Assembly: GCA_905178155.1 (NCBI GenBank)
Contig: CAJINV010000016.1
Location: 1,109,199 to 1,173,198 of the forward strand
From: Amoebophrya sp. A120
Taxonomy: Eukaryota > Sar > Dinophyceae > Syndiniales > Amoebophryaceae
DNA length: 64,000 bases
Direction of reading: 5' to 3'
Below the pieces are notes generated by a model. It made no database searches. It saw nothing but the letters and a program-made list of their open reading frames with translations, and had not been told where the DNA came from. Each line of letters opens with the position of its first letter. Positions within the stretch are counted from its first letter, which is position 1. This document shows, in pieces, positions 22,101-33,360 of the stretch. The position numbers and the translations under genes are program-made.

Positions 22101-25100
22101 TATCATGCGCAACAGTCTGTTTGACCTCGGGATGATTCAGGAGACGAATGAGAGAACCTGGTGGGACGCCTCGCTGCCGGGGGATGAAGACGACCAATAT
22201 TACGGTGTTTCGAAGAACGGAAGTAGATCATCTCCATCGAAACAGAGAGGTGGCGGATCTGGATTATTACGCGGCCCACCACGAGCAGGAGTGTCCAACA
22301 TCAGTGTCATTAGATCACCCACACGACCTGGTCGTCGTACATCGGACCACGCGCCTGCCGCATCTTCACCAGGAACAAGAACTCCACCACGACCACCACC
22401 GCAGCTCTCTCCGGAGGAGCAAGCAGTGCTAGCCATGCAGGAGCAGGTGACAAAATTGACGACGCAGCTGACCGACAAGCTTCAAAACATCTCCATCCCC
22501 GGTGGACAACCCGCGGTGATGGAAAGCTTCGGCACAAATCGGTCGAAGACGTTTCACGACCTGCTACTCGATCCGGATGTGGATGTAGACGAAGAAGACC
22601 GAATCAGCAACTACACACAGCTGACCAGCCAGCGGTACTTGCTGAAGCACGGCCATTTGGTGAAAGAAAGAAAGAAAAGGACGGGCGGGCGACTGAAGAG
22701 GAGGAAGCAGAAGTACGCTTTCGGAAAGCTGGCAACGGTAGGTGGACGTGGCACCACGGTTTTGACCAGTGACAGCTCTTCCAGCAGCAGCGACGAGGAG
22801 GAGCTCGAGAAAGAGGCAGCTTTTGGGTCGTGGAAAACCACTGCGGGGCGGAACAACTACGGAACTACGCCAGGACAGTCTGGTGCTTATTCCACAAGAG
22901 GACGACGGTCTTACTACGTCGCGGCGGGTGGAACAAGCACAAATGAAGCTGCACTCGACGGGCAAAGTCGAGATCACACGACCTCCAGTGTCGCGAGTCA
23001 CATTGTGTCATTACTCAGTCGTGGAAATGCGACGGACTTCAGCTTACAGCTACGTAGCACTGGGGAGCTGCAACAGAATCAGAAACATGCACCGGGAGCA
23101 CGAGCAGTAGAAACGACCGCGGGTACTACTACTTTGCAGCCTACGCACAGCGTCGAATCGATCGTCACTGCGGTTTCAGGACGGGAAGATTATGTGAATC
23201 AGAATGCTCCTCTTGCGCCGACTTCCGGGCCACTGGCTGTACCGCTTTCGGCGCCGCAGCATAAGTCGTCTCCGACATCACTGCAAGCAAGGGCCGTGAA
23301 TCAAACCAAAAACCAAAGTTGGGACAGCCTTGCTGTGGCCCTGCGGAACTCGAAGAACTTGTCGGAAAGCACCAGAGGGGGCGAAAGTGGGGATGGCAAG
23401 CGCATCGGAGCGAACAGATTCTCGTACCTGCTTCCCCGGAAAAGGGATAAGATTCGCGAGGAAGAAGAACTTCAGACGCATTTTTGGCAGATGCGTCTGC
23501 GAACTTTGGATCCGGCAGGGCGGCCGTTTTCTCCTCACGAAAAGAACGGAGAGTATGCTTCTAGAAGTCCTCTCAACACAACGAGAACTTCAAAGCAACA
23601 GCGTGAAGATCACGTGTTGCTGACGCTCACCTTCCTGAATAAGAAAACGAAAGCACCTCTTTTCCAGGCAGTGGTCGAATTGAGGCCGCCTCTGCATCTA
23701 CGCCGGAGGCAACAACAAGAAGATCACGAAGACCAGCACCTGTCTCTGCGCGACAAGACGCTTTTGGCCTCTACAACTTCGCCTAGAACAATCATGGCCG
23801 TCGATCACGAAGACGTGGCGACTTCTACCACTAACGCCGGAATTAGTGGCGCAGTCAGCGAAGAGGAGCCCCTGGACGTGCTCGGTGGACTCTCAGATCT
23901 GTGGGCGTTCGCGAAAAAGCAACAGCTGGAAACGGAACACGACGTTGTGGCTGCAGTGGTAGGAACAAGCGAACTAACTCCTGTCATGCGGGGGCAGCAA
24001 GAGGGACCTCTCGATCCGGGAAATATGATTCCCTCGCCGGAATTACTGAACGTTTTGGAGTTTGATTACGCGCGGTCTCTGACAATGAGCTTAAAGCAGT
24101 CTGACGAGGCGATCAACAGAACGAGAGCTGGTGCTGCCGCTTCTGCAGGTGATCGTGATCGTACGGCCGGCTCTGGCACGCAACGCAGTTCCTCTTCCAC
24201 GGGCGGTCCTGGAATCAACGTCCGCGACTTTGACGACGGAACTGCTTCCTCCCACACGCAAACTACCCTCACAGCTGGTAAAGACCAAAACAACTACAAC
24301 GACGCTCTTCACACTTCGAAGCAGTTTGGCAGAAAAGAGGCCGATTTAGTCGCTTCGCTCCTCCCGTCAGCCCCTCTGTTGCACACGCCGTTGCGGTTGG
24401 ACTTCACTTTGACGGTGTTTTCCTCCTCTATGGTGAAAAAGATGAAGCAGGTGGTTATCTGCCCAGACTGCGGCAGAACGGACGTGACGCGGTCGAGCAA
24501 CATATGGGAGTGTCAGGTTTGAAATCGACAAAGTTGAAATAACTTGCAATGCATAAAATCGACACCAGTGGGAAGCCCAATTTTCAAGCGGTGCATGAGA
24601 AATTTCGGCGCCGTCTAAATCCAGCTTGTCATGCTGTTTAGGGAGAGAAGGCGTCTTTTGTCGTGCTACTTTAGCAGCTCTACCGCAGACCCCAAACAGG
24701 CTGACAGTCGACCTCACTTGCCGTCCCTGCAAGAGAGGCACTTCATGCCTTGCAATTTAGGCATGAGAAATCATTTCAACTTTGACCACGATTTCAATCC
24801 TGACGCTTCCATACAACAATTTTTGCTACTATACGGGCCAAATCTTCTGCGAGAACTGTTTTCGCAAACCGCCGGCTGGATCGCCGTTGGAGATGAGCCC
24901 GGGTACGTCTAAAGAAGCATGTCTGATATATGAAGACCACGAATCAAGGCACTTCAGCTTCAATGTTGGGTATCCTCTAACAGGTGCCAATGCCATGTAG
25001 AGTACTACTACATTCTTCCCAAATTATCGTGATAGTGCATACTAGACTTTCATGGGTCGACGTATCATCACAAAACATCACAGGCTCCTCCACCGACCAG

Positions 25101-27218
25101 GCGCAACAGGAATCTTTCCGCAGTGTCATACCCGGCTACATCGCAGAGAGGTGGGATTTCACAAAGCGACCGGTTTGCTACGTCGCGAAAATGTACCTGG
25201 AGGCGGTTTTTCACGCAGGTTTGGTGGACGGGAGGAAGATAAAGGACTTTAATAATGCAGAAACATCACAAGCAAGAACTTCTTCTAGCACGAAGCCGAA
25301 ATCCAAAATTTCACCGGAGGTTGTCAAGTTGCACCAGGACATGCTCGATACGTTTCTGTTTTCCGGGGAAGAAGATCTTCAAGATGAAGGATATACATCC
25401 AACATTGTCAAGATCGACGGCAAAGCATCAACAGGATCATTAGCCGCGCCAGGAGCTGCTTCAGTGCTCGAGCGAGAAAAAAGCCGCGAAATCGTGTCAA
25501 GCGCCGTGAGTAGAACTCAAGTTCCTATACCGCCGCCACCGTCTCCGCCGAGAGCGGTGATTCCAGTTCCTCCGCCACCGCCTCCACCGCCAGTGTTGCA
25601 GCTCCCTGTAGTCGACGAGGAGAAAGAACCAGCGAGCGGGTCCTCTTTCGCAGGAGGCAATAAAACGGATGGCATGACCTCGATAATGCCACCAGTCGAA
25701 TCATCTCCCTTAAGGAGCATCGGCACTGCGGATCACGATCTTTCTCTTTCACGCGACGAGGATGCAGCTGTGGTTGCTGACGCCGAAGTGGATGCAGAAA
25801 GAATCGCGAAAGAACTTCTATCCGTCCCGGGGACAGCATCTCTGCCCTCCGACGACGGCAGCTTCGCTCTCGGCAATGCGCAGCAAGAAACTGTTGTTAC
25901 CCAGCCGGACCAGGATCTGCTCCAGGCGAGCATGACCACAACGAGCGACGTGAATTTAGGAAAAAGCTCCACACGAGGACAAGAGGATGAACTCCCCCAA
26001 CCAGCTCCGAGAAGCACCCTGGACTCCATTTTACCGGCGAATTACAACCAGTTTTTGTCTTCGCAACAAAGTTCATCTTTCGCAGACCAATTACTGCAGG
26101 CGACGGAGTCTATGATGACCAACGTCGCCGAGGTTACGGAAAATCTTTCTCTGAAATACCACATCATGACTGATTTCCAGCATTTCGACGAGGACAATAC
26201 AGCGAGATCGCAGGTTCTGTGGGAAGAACTGAACAGCTGCTTGACCAAAGTCGGGTTTGGCTTTGAATTGCTCCGGGACTTGCAGGAAGTTGTGGGGTTT
26301 GATGTTTACCAAAAGGTTGAAATCCATCCTGGGTTGCGGGTTGGAAAAGCTGGTGCACCAGCGCCGACATTACCAGAGCTCGATGTCCTACCTTCGGATG
26401 TTGAAGCTGATGGTTCGAAGATGAAACTGCAAACCTGCCACGCGGAATTGCAAAAGCTTGCAGAGCAAGCCGACGTCGGGCTGAAGTGGGATTGTGGCTG
26501 TGATTTACGACCAAGTAATTTGAAGCGGTTTATGGATCAACTACAAAACGAGCAGCGGAAAATAAAAAACGAAGCGATGTCTACTTTTGCTTTGCGAAAG
26601 AGGAACGACAAGGCTCTCGTACAGTCAAGGGCCAGCTCGATGAACGCCTTCGAGGAGCAGCCGATCTTCTATTCCATGCACATGCTCGAGGAAATTTCCC
26701 GGTTGTCGGATAAAAGTTTGTCGATTCTACAGGTCGCCAGACGCTTGTTCGCCGAAATTTTGAAGCACTTGGCGAAGAACGAAGTTAGCTCCGGAAGGCT
26801 GAAATTCGGACTGCAGAATGGCGCTTGGTGGGAAGTCTGGGGTGGGAAGGGCGTGGTTGGGGAGACGGAGGACGGGCTGGACGACACCACTTCTTCTCAA
26901 CTTCGCGAAGAGACCACACCAGGAGCAGACGATAGCCATGCCGCAGCCGCGCAGCTGCCAGAAGAATCGCAACAGCACAAGAACTCTCCTGATCTACAAC
27001 TTTCCGCCATCAAAGGCAAAGAACGCAACCCCTTTGCTGGCCCCGATAACGACAACCCCCTCCTGTACTACGCGAACTGCGGAATCTGCAATGCGCATGT
27101 GTGCTACTGGAACGGGTTTCATCAGTGCGAAAACTGCCTTGCGGTTTTCCACAAAAGGTGTTTCACGGTCCGGGCGAACGGGAAGTGTCCGTATTGCGCG
27201 TTTGCGGGGATTCTTTAG
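19144..27218 (+). CDS. Large protein with C-terminal Rubicon-homology (DUF4206) zinc domain
   Basis: Exons 19144-24502, 24819-24902 and 25084-27218 give 7578 nt, 2525 residues. Most of the first 1770 residues are low-complexity (acidic, Ser/Gln, a Pro run at about 562-585). From about 1773 a C-x-x-C pair is followed by F-C-Y-Y-T-G-x-x-F-C-x-x-C, then V-I-P-x-Y-x-x-x-W-D-F. The C-terminus has Y-S-M-H-x-L-E-E-I helices and a final Cys/His cluster ending H-K-R-C, C-P-Y-C. This is the pattern of the RH domain of Rubicon, PLEKHM1 and DEF8, known to bind Rab7 in late endosome and autophagosome traffic. Here the domain is stretched by a long disordered insertion. No RUN or PH domain is evident. One family D introner and one GT-AG intron both cut the zinc domain. 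Upstream exons are possible. Confidence 0.8.
20827..20896 (+). repeat. Poly-proline codon run
   Basis: A tandem array of CCA/CCG/CCT/CCC codons encoding more than twenty consecutive prolines, inside the disordered part of the Rubicon-homology gene. Such runs can bind profilin or SH3/WW-type partners; nothing specific can be claimed here. Confidence 0.85.
24503..24818 (-). mobile_element. Introner, family D, inverted, in Rubicon-homology gene
   Basis: Starts TATGGGAGTGTCAGG, ends GACGCTTCCATA; interior is the reverse complement of the copy at 17258. Direct repeat CAACA at 24498-24502 and 24814-24818. Lies between the first C-x-x-C pair and the Y-Y-T-G motif of the zinc domain; removal rebuilds the motif. 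Confidence 0.9.
24903..25083 (+). other. GT-AG intron in Rubicon-homology gene
   Basis: Donor GTACGT, acceptor ACATCACAG, 181 bp. Without removal the frame shifts and stops at TAG (24998-25000). Removal joins Ser-Pro-Gly to Ser-Ser-Thr and leads into the V-I-P-x-Y motif. Confidence 0.85.
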
Positions 27219-27720
27219 TTCGGTGGGCCGCGCGTGGTCGTATGTCGATGTCCTCGTCGACCTCGCCCCGATGAACATGGATGGTTTGTATTTTTCCTGC
27301 TGTTCCCGAATCCGAATGAATTTGAACATAAGTAACGTGCCGAGAAGATTGAACTGGCGACCTGACTACATGTTGGTGGTCTTCTTGTTGGCGCTACTAG
27401 GTCTTATAAAAAAAGTGGCAAGTTGTAGATGAATGCTGGCTGTTGATGAAAAAACGACAAGAAAAATGATGCTAGTAGTCCTACAACGCTCACAACGTCA
27501 ATGACAACGCGTGAAACTACATCGCGCGACTGAAAAGATGAAGTTCGCACACGGTGTTGTTTCCGGTTCTGCTTGTTTTGGACGCTGCTTGTCACGTCGA
27601 TATGTGGATGATCCTGCTGCGTTGTGTCGAGATGAGTATGAGGAGAGTAAATGCGCGGTATTGATGAAAGTGAGTAAAAGAACTAAAACGTAATATATAC
27701 TTTTCTCAACGAGTGCGAGA
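27219..27720. other. 3' flank of Rubicon-homology gene
   Basis: No supported gene. Sequence falls from coding composition to AT-richer DNA, with no introner. Confidence 0.45.
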
Positions 27721-28850
27721 GTGAGGCGAGGCTGCAGATTGTGCTAGCCCAGTTGAGACGGAGCGGAGTTCATCGAGCACCGCTCTCACAGAACCTAGGC
27801 CCAGAAGTTCGAGCGCTTTGCGGCCGTTTTTGTTGCGATGCAGAAGCTCCAGGCCGTCGCGTATGAATGGCGCGCCCAAGAGTTATTAAGCGCCGCGCTG
27901 CTCGTTTGTTGAGCGTTGCTGGCCCCCCCCCTGTAGGCAGGAAAGAAATGCGAAAGGACCGACGCAGGCGGCCGGCCGACCCGGCACCGAGCTAGAAGCT
28001 GCGCCGCCCAATAATGCGCCGGCTTCGGGACGCCTGTAAACTTCAGCCGCGCCCGCGTCGGCTTCCGCCTCGCGACGCGGCTGCAACGACAAACAAAGAC
28101 GACACGGCGGTCCTTGGCCGAAGCCGTCCGGGTGAGATGCGCCCCACCCTTCGCGCGACGCGTTGCCTCGCTTGGCTTGCCCTGCCCGCCCTTCGGGCCT
28201 TGTGCTCTTCCCTTGCTTCGGGCCCCCTCTTCTTTGGCGGCCCTTTTTTCGCAGAGTTGCCCGCCTCCTATTGGCGCTTGGGCGTGCCAGGTTGGCCCCT
28301 TTGGCGGCCCTCATACCAGTGGGCCCGGAGGCCGCGGAGAAGACGATCCAGCTCTTCTTCCCCCCGGTTGAAAATGCGGAACTGGACGAGGAGGATGGGC
28401 GGGCGGGTGGTGAAGGGAAGAAAACGGCCCACCGCGCGAGAAATATTTCGGACGTGGAAGCTGGCGCGCTCGGGTTGTTGGCCGGCCCCCCCGGCTCCGA
28501 CCGGCCGCCCGCGCCTCTGTCTGTCTCTCTCGGCCTGTGTGCCATCAGGCGCTTCGCGCTCGCGCGCCGCGCCGCGGGCGCGCTCTCTCACTATGGCCGG
28601 CATAACTGCGCCCGCGTCGCCACCCGTTTTTATTGTTTGGCGAAATTGCGGGCGCGGGCGCCGGTCAGTGTGTGTCCCCCCCCACCCCGCCTGGCCGTTG
28701 GTGAGGCTTCCTGCTGCTCAAGGGGGTGCGCGGCTGAAGAGCTGCGCGCTCAGGCAGGCGCCGCGCCTGGGCCGCTCAAGAATGCGCATTGGCCTCGCGT
28801 CGGGTCGCGGCATTGATGCGCGATCTTTGTGGCTGTGTCCTCACTCCTCG
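27721..28850. other. GC-rich non-coding island 2
   Basis: Abrupt GC-rich segment with long open frames on both strands and several mononucleotide C runs. The frames show no domains, and several overlap each other in antisense. The same character as islands 1 and 3. The edges show no obvious target duplication by eye. Confidence 0.6.
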
Positions 28851-29298
28851 TATTCTTTCTTTCGATTCTGTTGTCGCTGTCCGCCAGTAAAAATCGCAGT
28901 CGCGAACTTGCCCTGTGGGAAGTGACATACGGGCATGGCCCCGCTCTCCTTGTTTCACTAGTGTCTGCTTGGAGGAGAGGTAGCCGTCTGATCGAGGTGC
29001 AGGAGAGCAGGCGAGTGACATGTACAACTCCACTCACAGAACGACACTCGAGCATGAGGGTGTTATTCGTGTTGAGACGCGTGTATTGGGTTTGAAGGAG
29101 ACTCGAGATTGTAGGTCTCTTCAGAGTAAATAAATTCAAGAATTACCAATTGTCATTGATACTAAGCGAAGATATAATCCAGAAGACATGAAGGCGAAGT
29201 TGTGACGTGCGTAAATGTAGAGAACAGTAGACGAGTCCCAAGGTGCTTCAGCTCAGATCACGCTCCGTATCTCTTCTATCACGAACAACAACAGCAAC
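28851..29298. other. Non-coding stretch before first Cys-rich paralogue
   Basis: Mixed composition, no supported gene; presumably promoter and leader of the gene starting at 29299. Confidence 0.4.
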
Positions 29299-32115
29299 AT
29301 GGCATCCACATCTTCTCGCCGCCCAACCCGGCTCCTTGTCGGCAGTCTCGCTGCTTGGTTCGGAGCAAGGACTATCGCATCATCTTCGAAGTCATCCAAA
29401 CCCACAACCCAGTCGTCTGCGGACGAAGTTCTGCTCAACTCCGTCGGGGAAGTGGAAGAAGATCTTGTCTCGTCCACCACTAGTCAACGCGCGTTAGAAG
29501 AAGGAAGCTCTACTTCAGCATCAGCAAGTGGAGTCGCAACATCGTCCAAGAGCTCCAGTAGTAGAAATGCGAAGCAGAAGCAACTCCGGCGACACGTCGC
29601 TGCGGATACCCATACCTCACCAACTGCTGATGACGTCAAAATACCAGCACCATCACAGGCTGCAAGTGCCTCTGCCTCGTCGAAAAAGGAATTTCTGGAC
29701 CACCTGGGCGCGCTGTCGACCTCTTATCTCGAGAAACATGCGAGCAGATCGAAAAAGAAACAAAAGGCCGCACGGCTTGCTTCTTCCACGTCCTCGGCAC
29801 GACGCATTAGTAGGAGAGAAACGCCCACCACAGCACCCTCCAGGACGGCGCACGCTGCTCACGACAGCAGAAATACTTCAAAAATCCTAATTTACGCGCG
29901 GCCTCATAATTGTGCTTTTTTGACACGACTTTTGTAACAAAGCGAGAGGAGCAACGCCGAGAAACTGGAGCAGCTCGACAAGGGAGGAAGGGCAACGCAG
30001 AAAAGCGCCCAAAATTTTTCTTTTTGGTTCCAAGGCTCCACAGTGCTTGGCTTTAGCTAAAAAACTGCCGGGCCTAGCAATCCAAAGTAAGTACTTGGCT
30101 TTGCCTCAAATACCTGTGGTATGCTGGATTCTAATTGTAATTTCAGGATTTGGAGGTCTGAAATTAGAATCCAGCGTGCCGTCGGTGTTTGAGGCAAAAA
30201 ACGATGGCACTACAACGCGGAAGGGGGGATCCGGCGAGTTCGTGTAAGTCGAAAATGGACTTACACGAACTCGCCAGTCGGGCGCCCGACTGGCGAGTTC
30301 GTGTAAGTCGATTTCGACTTACACGCGATTTCGACCTTCCTCGTGTCAGTGACACGCGACCATCCTAAAAGAAAATCCATCTCCGGAGTTCGTGTCAGTG
30401 GAAATCGACTTACACGAACTCGGCAGATCCCCCCTTCTGAATTGTAGTGCCGTCGTGTTTAACGTCGAAAACCGACGGTACGCTGGATCGCCAAAAACCC
30501 TCACCCGCAACACAAATCCTCAAACATTTCTGGGACCCAGAGAGCCCTCTGCTACGCCCCTGTTTCTCCAGGTGGTCATAGAAAAATTTTTGCGCGCTGC
30601 GCGCGCGTAAATGCCCCCTACGCCATGTGCAGCCACGAGTCAAAAGAAAAAACTCGCTCACGCGCCGCGCGCGAACCACTTCAAACCACACCAGACTTCG
30701 TCCCGCAAGAAGTACGTCTGTCAGCGTCAAAAAAGTAAGAGATTAAGAGGCCGCGCTTAAATTTGGCCAGTCGAAGTACCCACGAACGAGCACGAGTGTT
30801 TGACGCGGCGAGAAATATTAAATCCAACCACCAGAACTCTCCCTCTACCCCCACTTCCAAAATCAATCGGCTTCAAGACTTTCTCAACAGCGTCGGGACC
30901 ACTGCGTCGAGGCTGATTCCAACCTGGATTTCGGACAAATTCGAATTCAAAAAGGACCACCGGTACAAAACCATGCGGGATTTGTACCAGCACCACAAAT
31001 GGGACAAGGAAAAACCGTTCAGAAACAAGAGCAACCGACGCCAGCAACTTCTGGAACAACAGATCACCATCACAAGAAATGTGACGGGCGCCGAAGCGGG
31101 GCCACTGACGGTCGACCAGGAGTGCGACACGGAGGCGGCGAAGGATTCCGACTCGGCGGATTGCAAGGATTCCTGCCTCGCGTTCTACGCTAACTGCTGG
31201 GATCCGCCACTGCAGCCGAGTGACACGGCGCCGTACCAGTTTAGCAGTGACGACACGGAAGACAAAGGGGACGGTTCGTCGCGCGTCATCTGCGACGACG
31301 CTTGTCAGGCGGCCGAGGAGAAGTTTGGCAAAGATTGCCCATCGTCCTTCATAGGGATATGCATTGCAAATATGTCTGGGTCTGGAAGGATGCAACTTGT
31401 CACGCTGGATTTGGTTTCTACAATAAATCTGTATTGCATGAACAGCAAGAGAGGTCCGGTTTTTGCCACGGCAAGAGGGCATTTCTCATGCAGTATAGGC
31501 ATCAGGAAGCCCTCCTAAAATCTGTGATGCTAGGGCATGCATCACAGTAGACATCAGGAATCATGCAAAATGTGCATGACAAACCTTCCAGACCCAGACA
31601 CATTTGCATTTGATGAGGGATGACGATGGACGATTCGGAGGAGGAGGAGGAAGGCGGTGAGGACGACGGCAAGGACTTCTGCGACGCGTTGGACGATTTG
31701 GGGAACGCACTGATGACGTGGTATATGCAAAAATGCAAATTTAGTTACAACCCCCGTACACTGAGACACTGACGAACGCGAAGTGGTGACTTCTGACTTG
31801 TTTTACAAATTCACTTCCCATCGCCCTGCAGTACTTACATTCCGACTTTTCAACAGGCTGAATGAGATCGAGGAAGTACAGGTTTGTCATGCAATTAGGA
31901 CAGCAAGTATTGAATACTTGCATTCCATTTGTACAAATGGAATGCTGTATTCCATTTGTACTTCATCGCGATGTAGTGCATCATGTACGGGAAAACGAAA
32001 TTTGTTGTGCATATACTACCTCATGATGGTGACTATGATTTTCCTCGCGATCTGCATTCCGGCTACCTGCATTGTCGTGTGCTGCTGTGGAGGCTGTGCG
32101 GTCTTCCTGTATTGA
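29299..32115 (+). CDS. Cys-rich single-pass surface protein, paralogue 1
   Basis: Exons 29299-29875, 30818-31357, 31621-31723 and 32019-32115 give 1317 nt, 438 residues; the first intron boundary is tentative. A basic start then a short hydrophobic stretch (residues 12-26) suggests a signal sequence. A Ser-rich region follows that includes L-N-S-V-G-E-V-E-E-D. Two Cys motifs lie at about 308 (C-x3-C-x2-F-Y-x2-C-x-D-P-P-L) and 350 (C-x3-C-x2-A-x3-F-G-x2-C-P-x-S), then an acidic stretch and a C-terminal membrane helix ending in a Cys cluster. The gene at 36436 has both motifs with identical spacing. I do not recognise the family. Order and topology suggest a type I surface or endomembrane protein; function unknown. 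Confidence 0.7.
29876..30817. mobile_element. Fold-back element forming a large intron of paralogue 1
   Basis: An imperfect terminal inverted repeat (29889-29905 and 30747-30763, 16 of 17 matching) bounds about 875 bp. Inside, arms at about 30170-30250 and 30403-30490 pair imperfectly around a 52-bp perfect palindrome at 30258-30309. A 7-bp direct repeat AGAAATA at 29869-29875 and 30811-30817 would restore frame if one copy is kept, but other joins are possible, so the intron edges are tentative. Confidence 0.6.
30258..30309. repeat. 52-bp perfect palindrome
   Basis: Twenty-six-base arms meet with no spacer at GGGC|GCCC (centre between 30283 and 30284). The flanks repeat the GTGTAAGTC / GACTTACAC pair, giving alternative nested hairpins. 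It is the core of the fold-back element in the first intron of paralogue 1. Confidence 0.9.
31358..31620 (+). mobile_element. Introner, family C, in paralogue 1
   Basis: Starts TATGCATTGCAAATATG then GGGTCTGGAAG, ends GCATTTGATG. Direct repeat AGGGA at 31353-31357 and 31616-31620. Frame restored just after the second Cys motif. Confidence 0.88.
31724..32018. mobile_element. Introner-like element, family L (single copy)
   Basis: Starts TATGCAAAAATGCAAATTT, ends AAATTTGTTGTGCATA. Flanks TGGTA (31719-31723) and TACTA (32014-32018) match at three of five bases. Removal joins Thr-Trp-Tyr to Leu-Met-Met at the start of the membrane helix, in frame. Weaker than the others; a GT-AG reading from 31721 is an alternative. 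Confidence 0.6.
31904..31945. repeat. Nested palindromes inside family L element
   Basis: A 17-base hairpin (31904-31920, seven-base arms around TGA) abuts a 26-bp perfect palindrome (31920-31945). A third partial copy of the TTCCATTTGTAC word follows at about 31950. Confidence 0.8.
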
Positions 32116-32314
32116 GATAATTTTCTGCCTATTTGAGTACGTACATTGTGTTGAGGACAATTTTTCTTTCAGGATGGTGCGCGTAGCTGTGTAGTCTCTC
32201 TTACTTTATTTGTCGGAAGATGGTGCACGTGTTCTTACGCTTGCACATCAAAATCAACATGATGACTGACAGGAGATGAAAACGATGTCTCGCATGAAGA
32301 AACTTTAACGTTGG

Positions 32315-32512
32315 ATGAGCTCACTGCACACTATCAGGGGTAAGATGACCGGAAAGGGAGCGGCTGCGGGTGCGAATGCAGGCGAAGCGCAGGCGGCGGG
32401 AGGCTATGGTGACGGTGGCGATGGTGGCGGTGGCGATGGTGGCGATGGTGGCGGTGGCGATGGTGGCGATGGTGGCGATGGTGGCGATGGTGGCGGTGGC
32501 TATGGCTACTAG
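32315..32512 (+). CDS. Candidate Gly/Asp-repeat small protein
   Basis: A 65-residue frame: a short basic, Ala-rich start followed by Gly-Asp-Gly-Gly type repeats and a Gly-Tyr-Gly-Tyr end before TAG. It is carried by a minisatellite of 9-bp units. It could be a small Gly-rich structural or RNA-associated protein or simply an open minisatellite. A GTAAGA near codon 9 could also be a donor. Function not assignable. Confidence 0.3.
   Translation: MSSLHTIRGKMTGKGAAAGANAGEAQAAGGYGDGGDGGGGDGGDGGGGDGGDGGDGGDGGGGYGY
32408..32505 (+). repeat. GGTGGCGAT-type minisatellite
   Basis: About ten tandem 9-bp units alternating GGTGGCGAT and GGTGGCGGT variants, in one open frame. Confidence 0.85.
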
Positions 32513-33360
32513 TGGCACTTGTCTCTCATGTTCCAACGCGAGTCAACACCTCGACATCACGGCACCTTGTACGATTAGAAGTTTCAAAAACAAACAGAAA
32601 AATGTAATAATGAACCTGTAGCAAATTATCACGTTCTGTATTTCCTACCGAGACCAAAGCAAATCATACCTACCACCCCAAGGTGCAATCCAGAAAAGTC
32701 CGTCAACCTTTTTCCGCCCTAGCCTCGTTGCAACAGATTACCTGTGTTGCAGCAAAGTCGGACTTAGACGACTTTTTTCTTTCAGTTCTCGTTGAAATGA
32801 CTTGCTGACATGGTACTTTCTATATGCAGTGTACGAAGATCACCGAAAGTACTGGCAGCGTGCTCTTCAGCCGGCAGGTAGCCTGAAAAATAAACAATAA
32901 CAAAGATCCATTTACTTAGGTCATGATGAAGATCAAGTAGGAGAAGAGAAGTCAATGACTTCTCTAATGGGATCGGTAGTGCATCAGGCATTGGAGGATT
33001 TCTTGTTTTCCGATTGATCAAAGATCGAGGAAAAGAACGAAAAGAAAGTGATCAAGATGTTCGTGCCTGAATTCGAAAAGTCGGTGTAGTTTTTTCTGTG
33101 GTCATTTCTGACCCGTCTTGACCCGGAAGATGCATTGGTCTGGCGAACTATCATACACTAGCTCTTTGCTGCTCTACAGTTTTCTCTTACTACATTTTGG
33201 ACAACTTCTACGGAACTTTTTCTTTGACCTGCGAATTCTACTGCTTCCGTATCCGTTACTGGTGATACTCCTTTCTTGCTGACCTCGAAGTTCCTGTTCT
33301 ATCTGATCAAATATTTTATATTCTTGAGTTGCTGTACCTGACCTTCGCTCCTGCGTCTGG

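Larger units (their letters stand above)
32116..33360. other. Largely non-coding stretch with a Gly-rich repeat ORF
   Basis: Apart from the small repeat frame at 32315-32512 nothing coding is supported. AT-rich, no introner. Confidence 0.45.

Noticed and set aside
28014-28925. 303-codon plus-strand frame and 219-codon minus-strand frame (27886-28545) in GC island 2
   Set aside because: Same reasons; composition alone explains the lack of stops.
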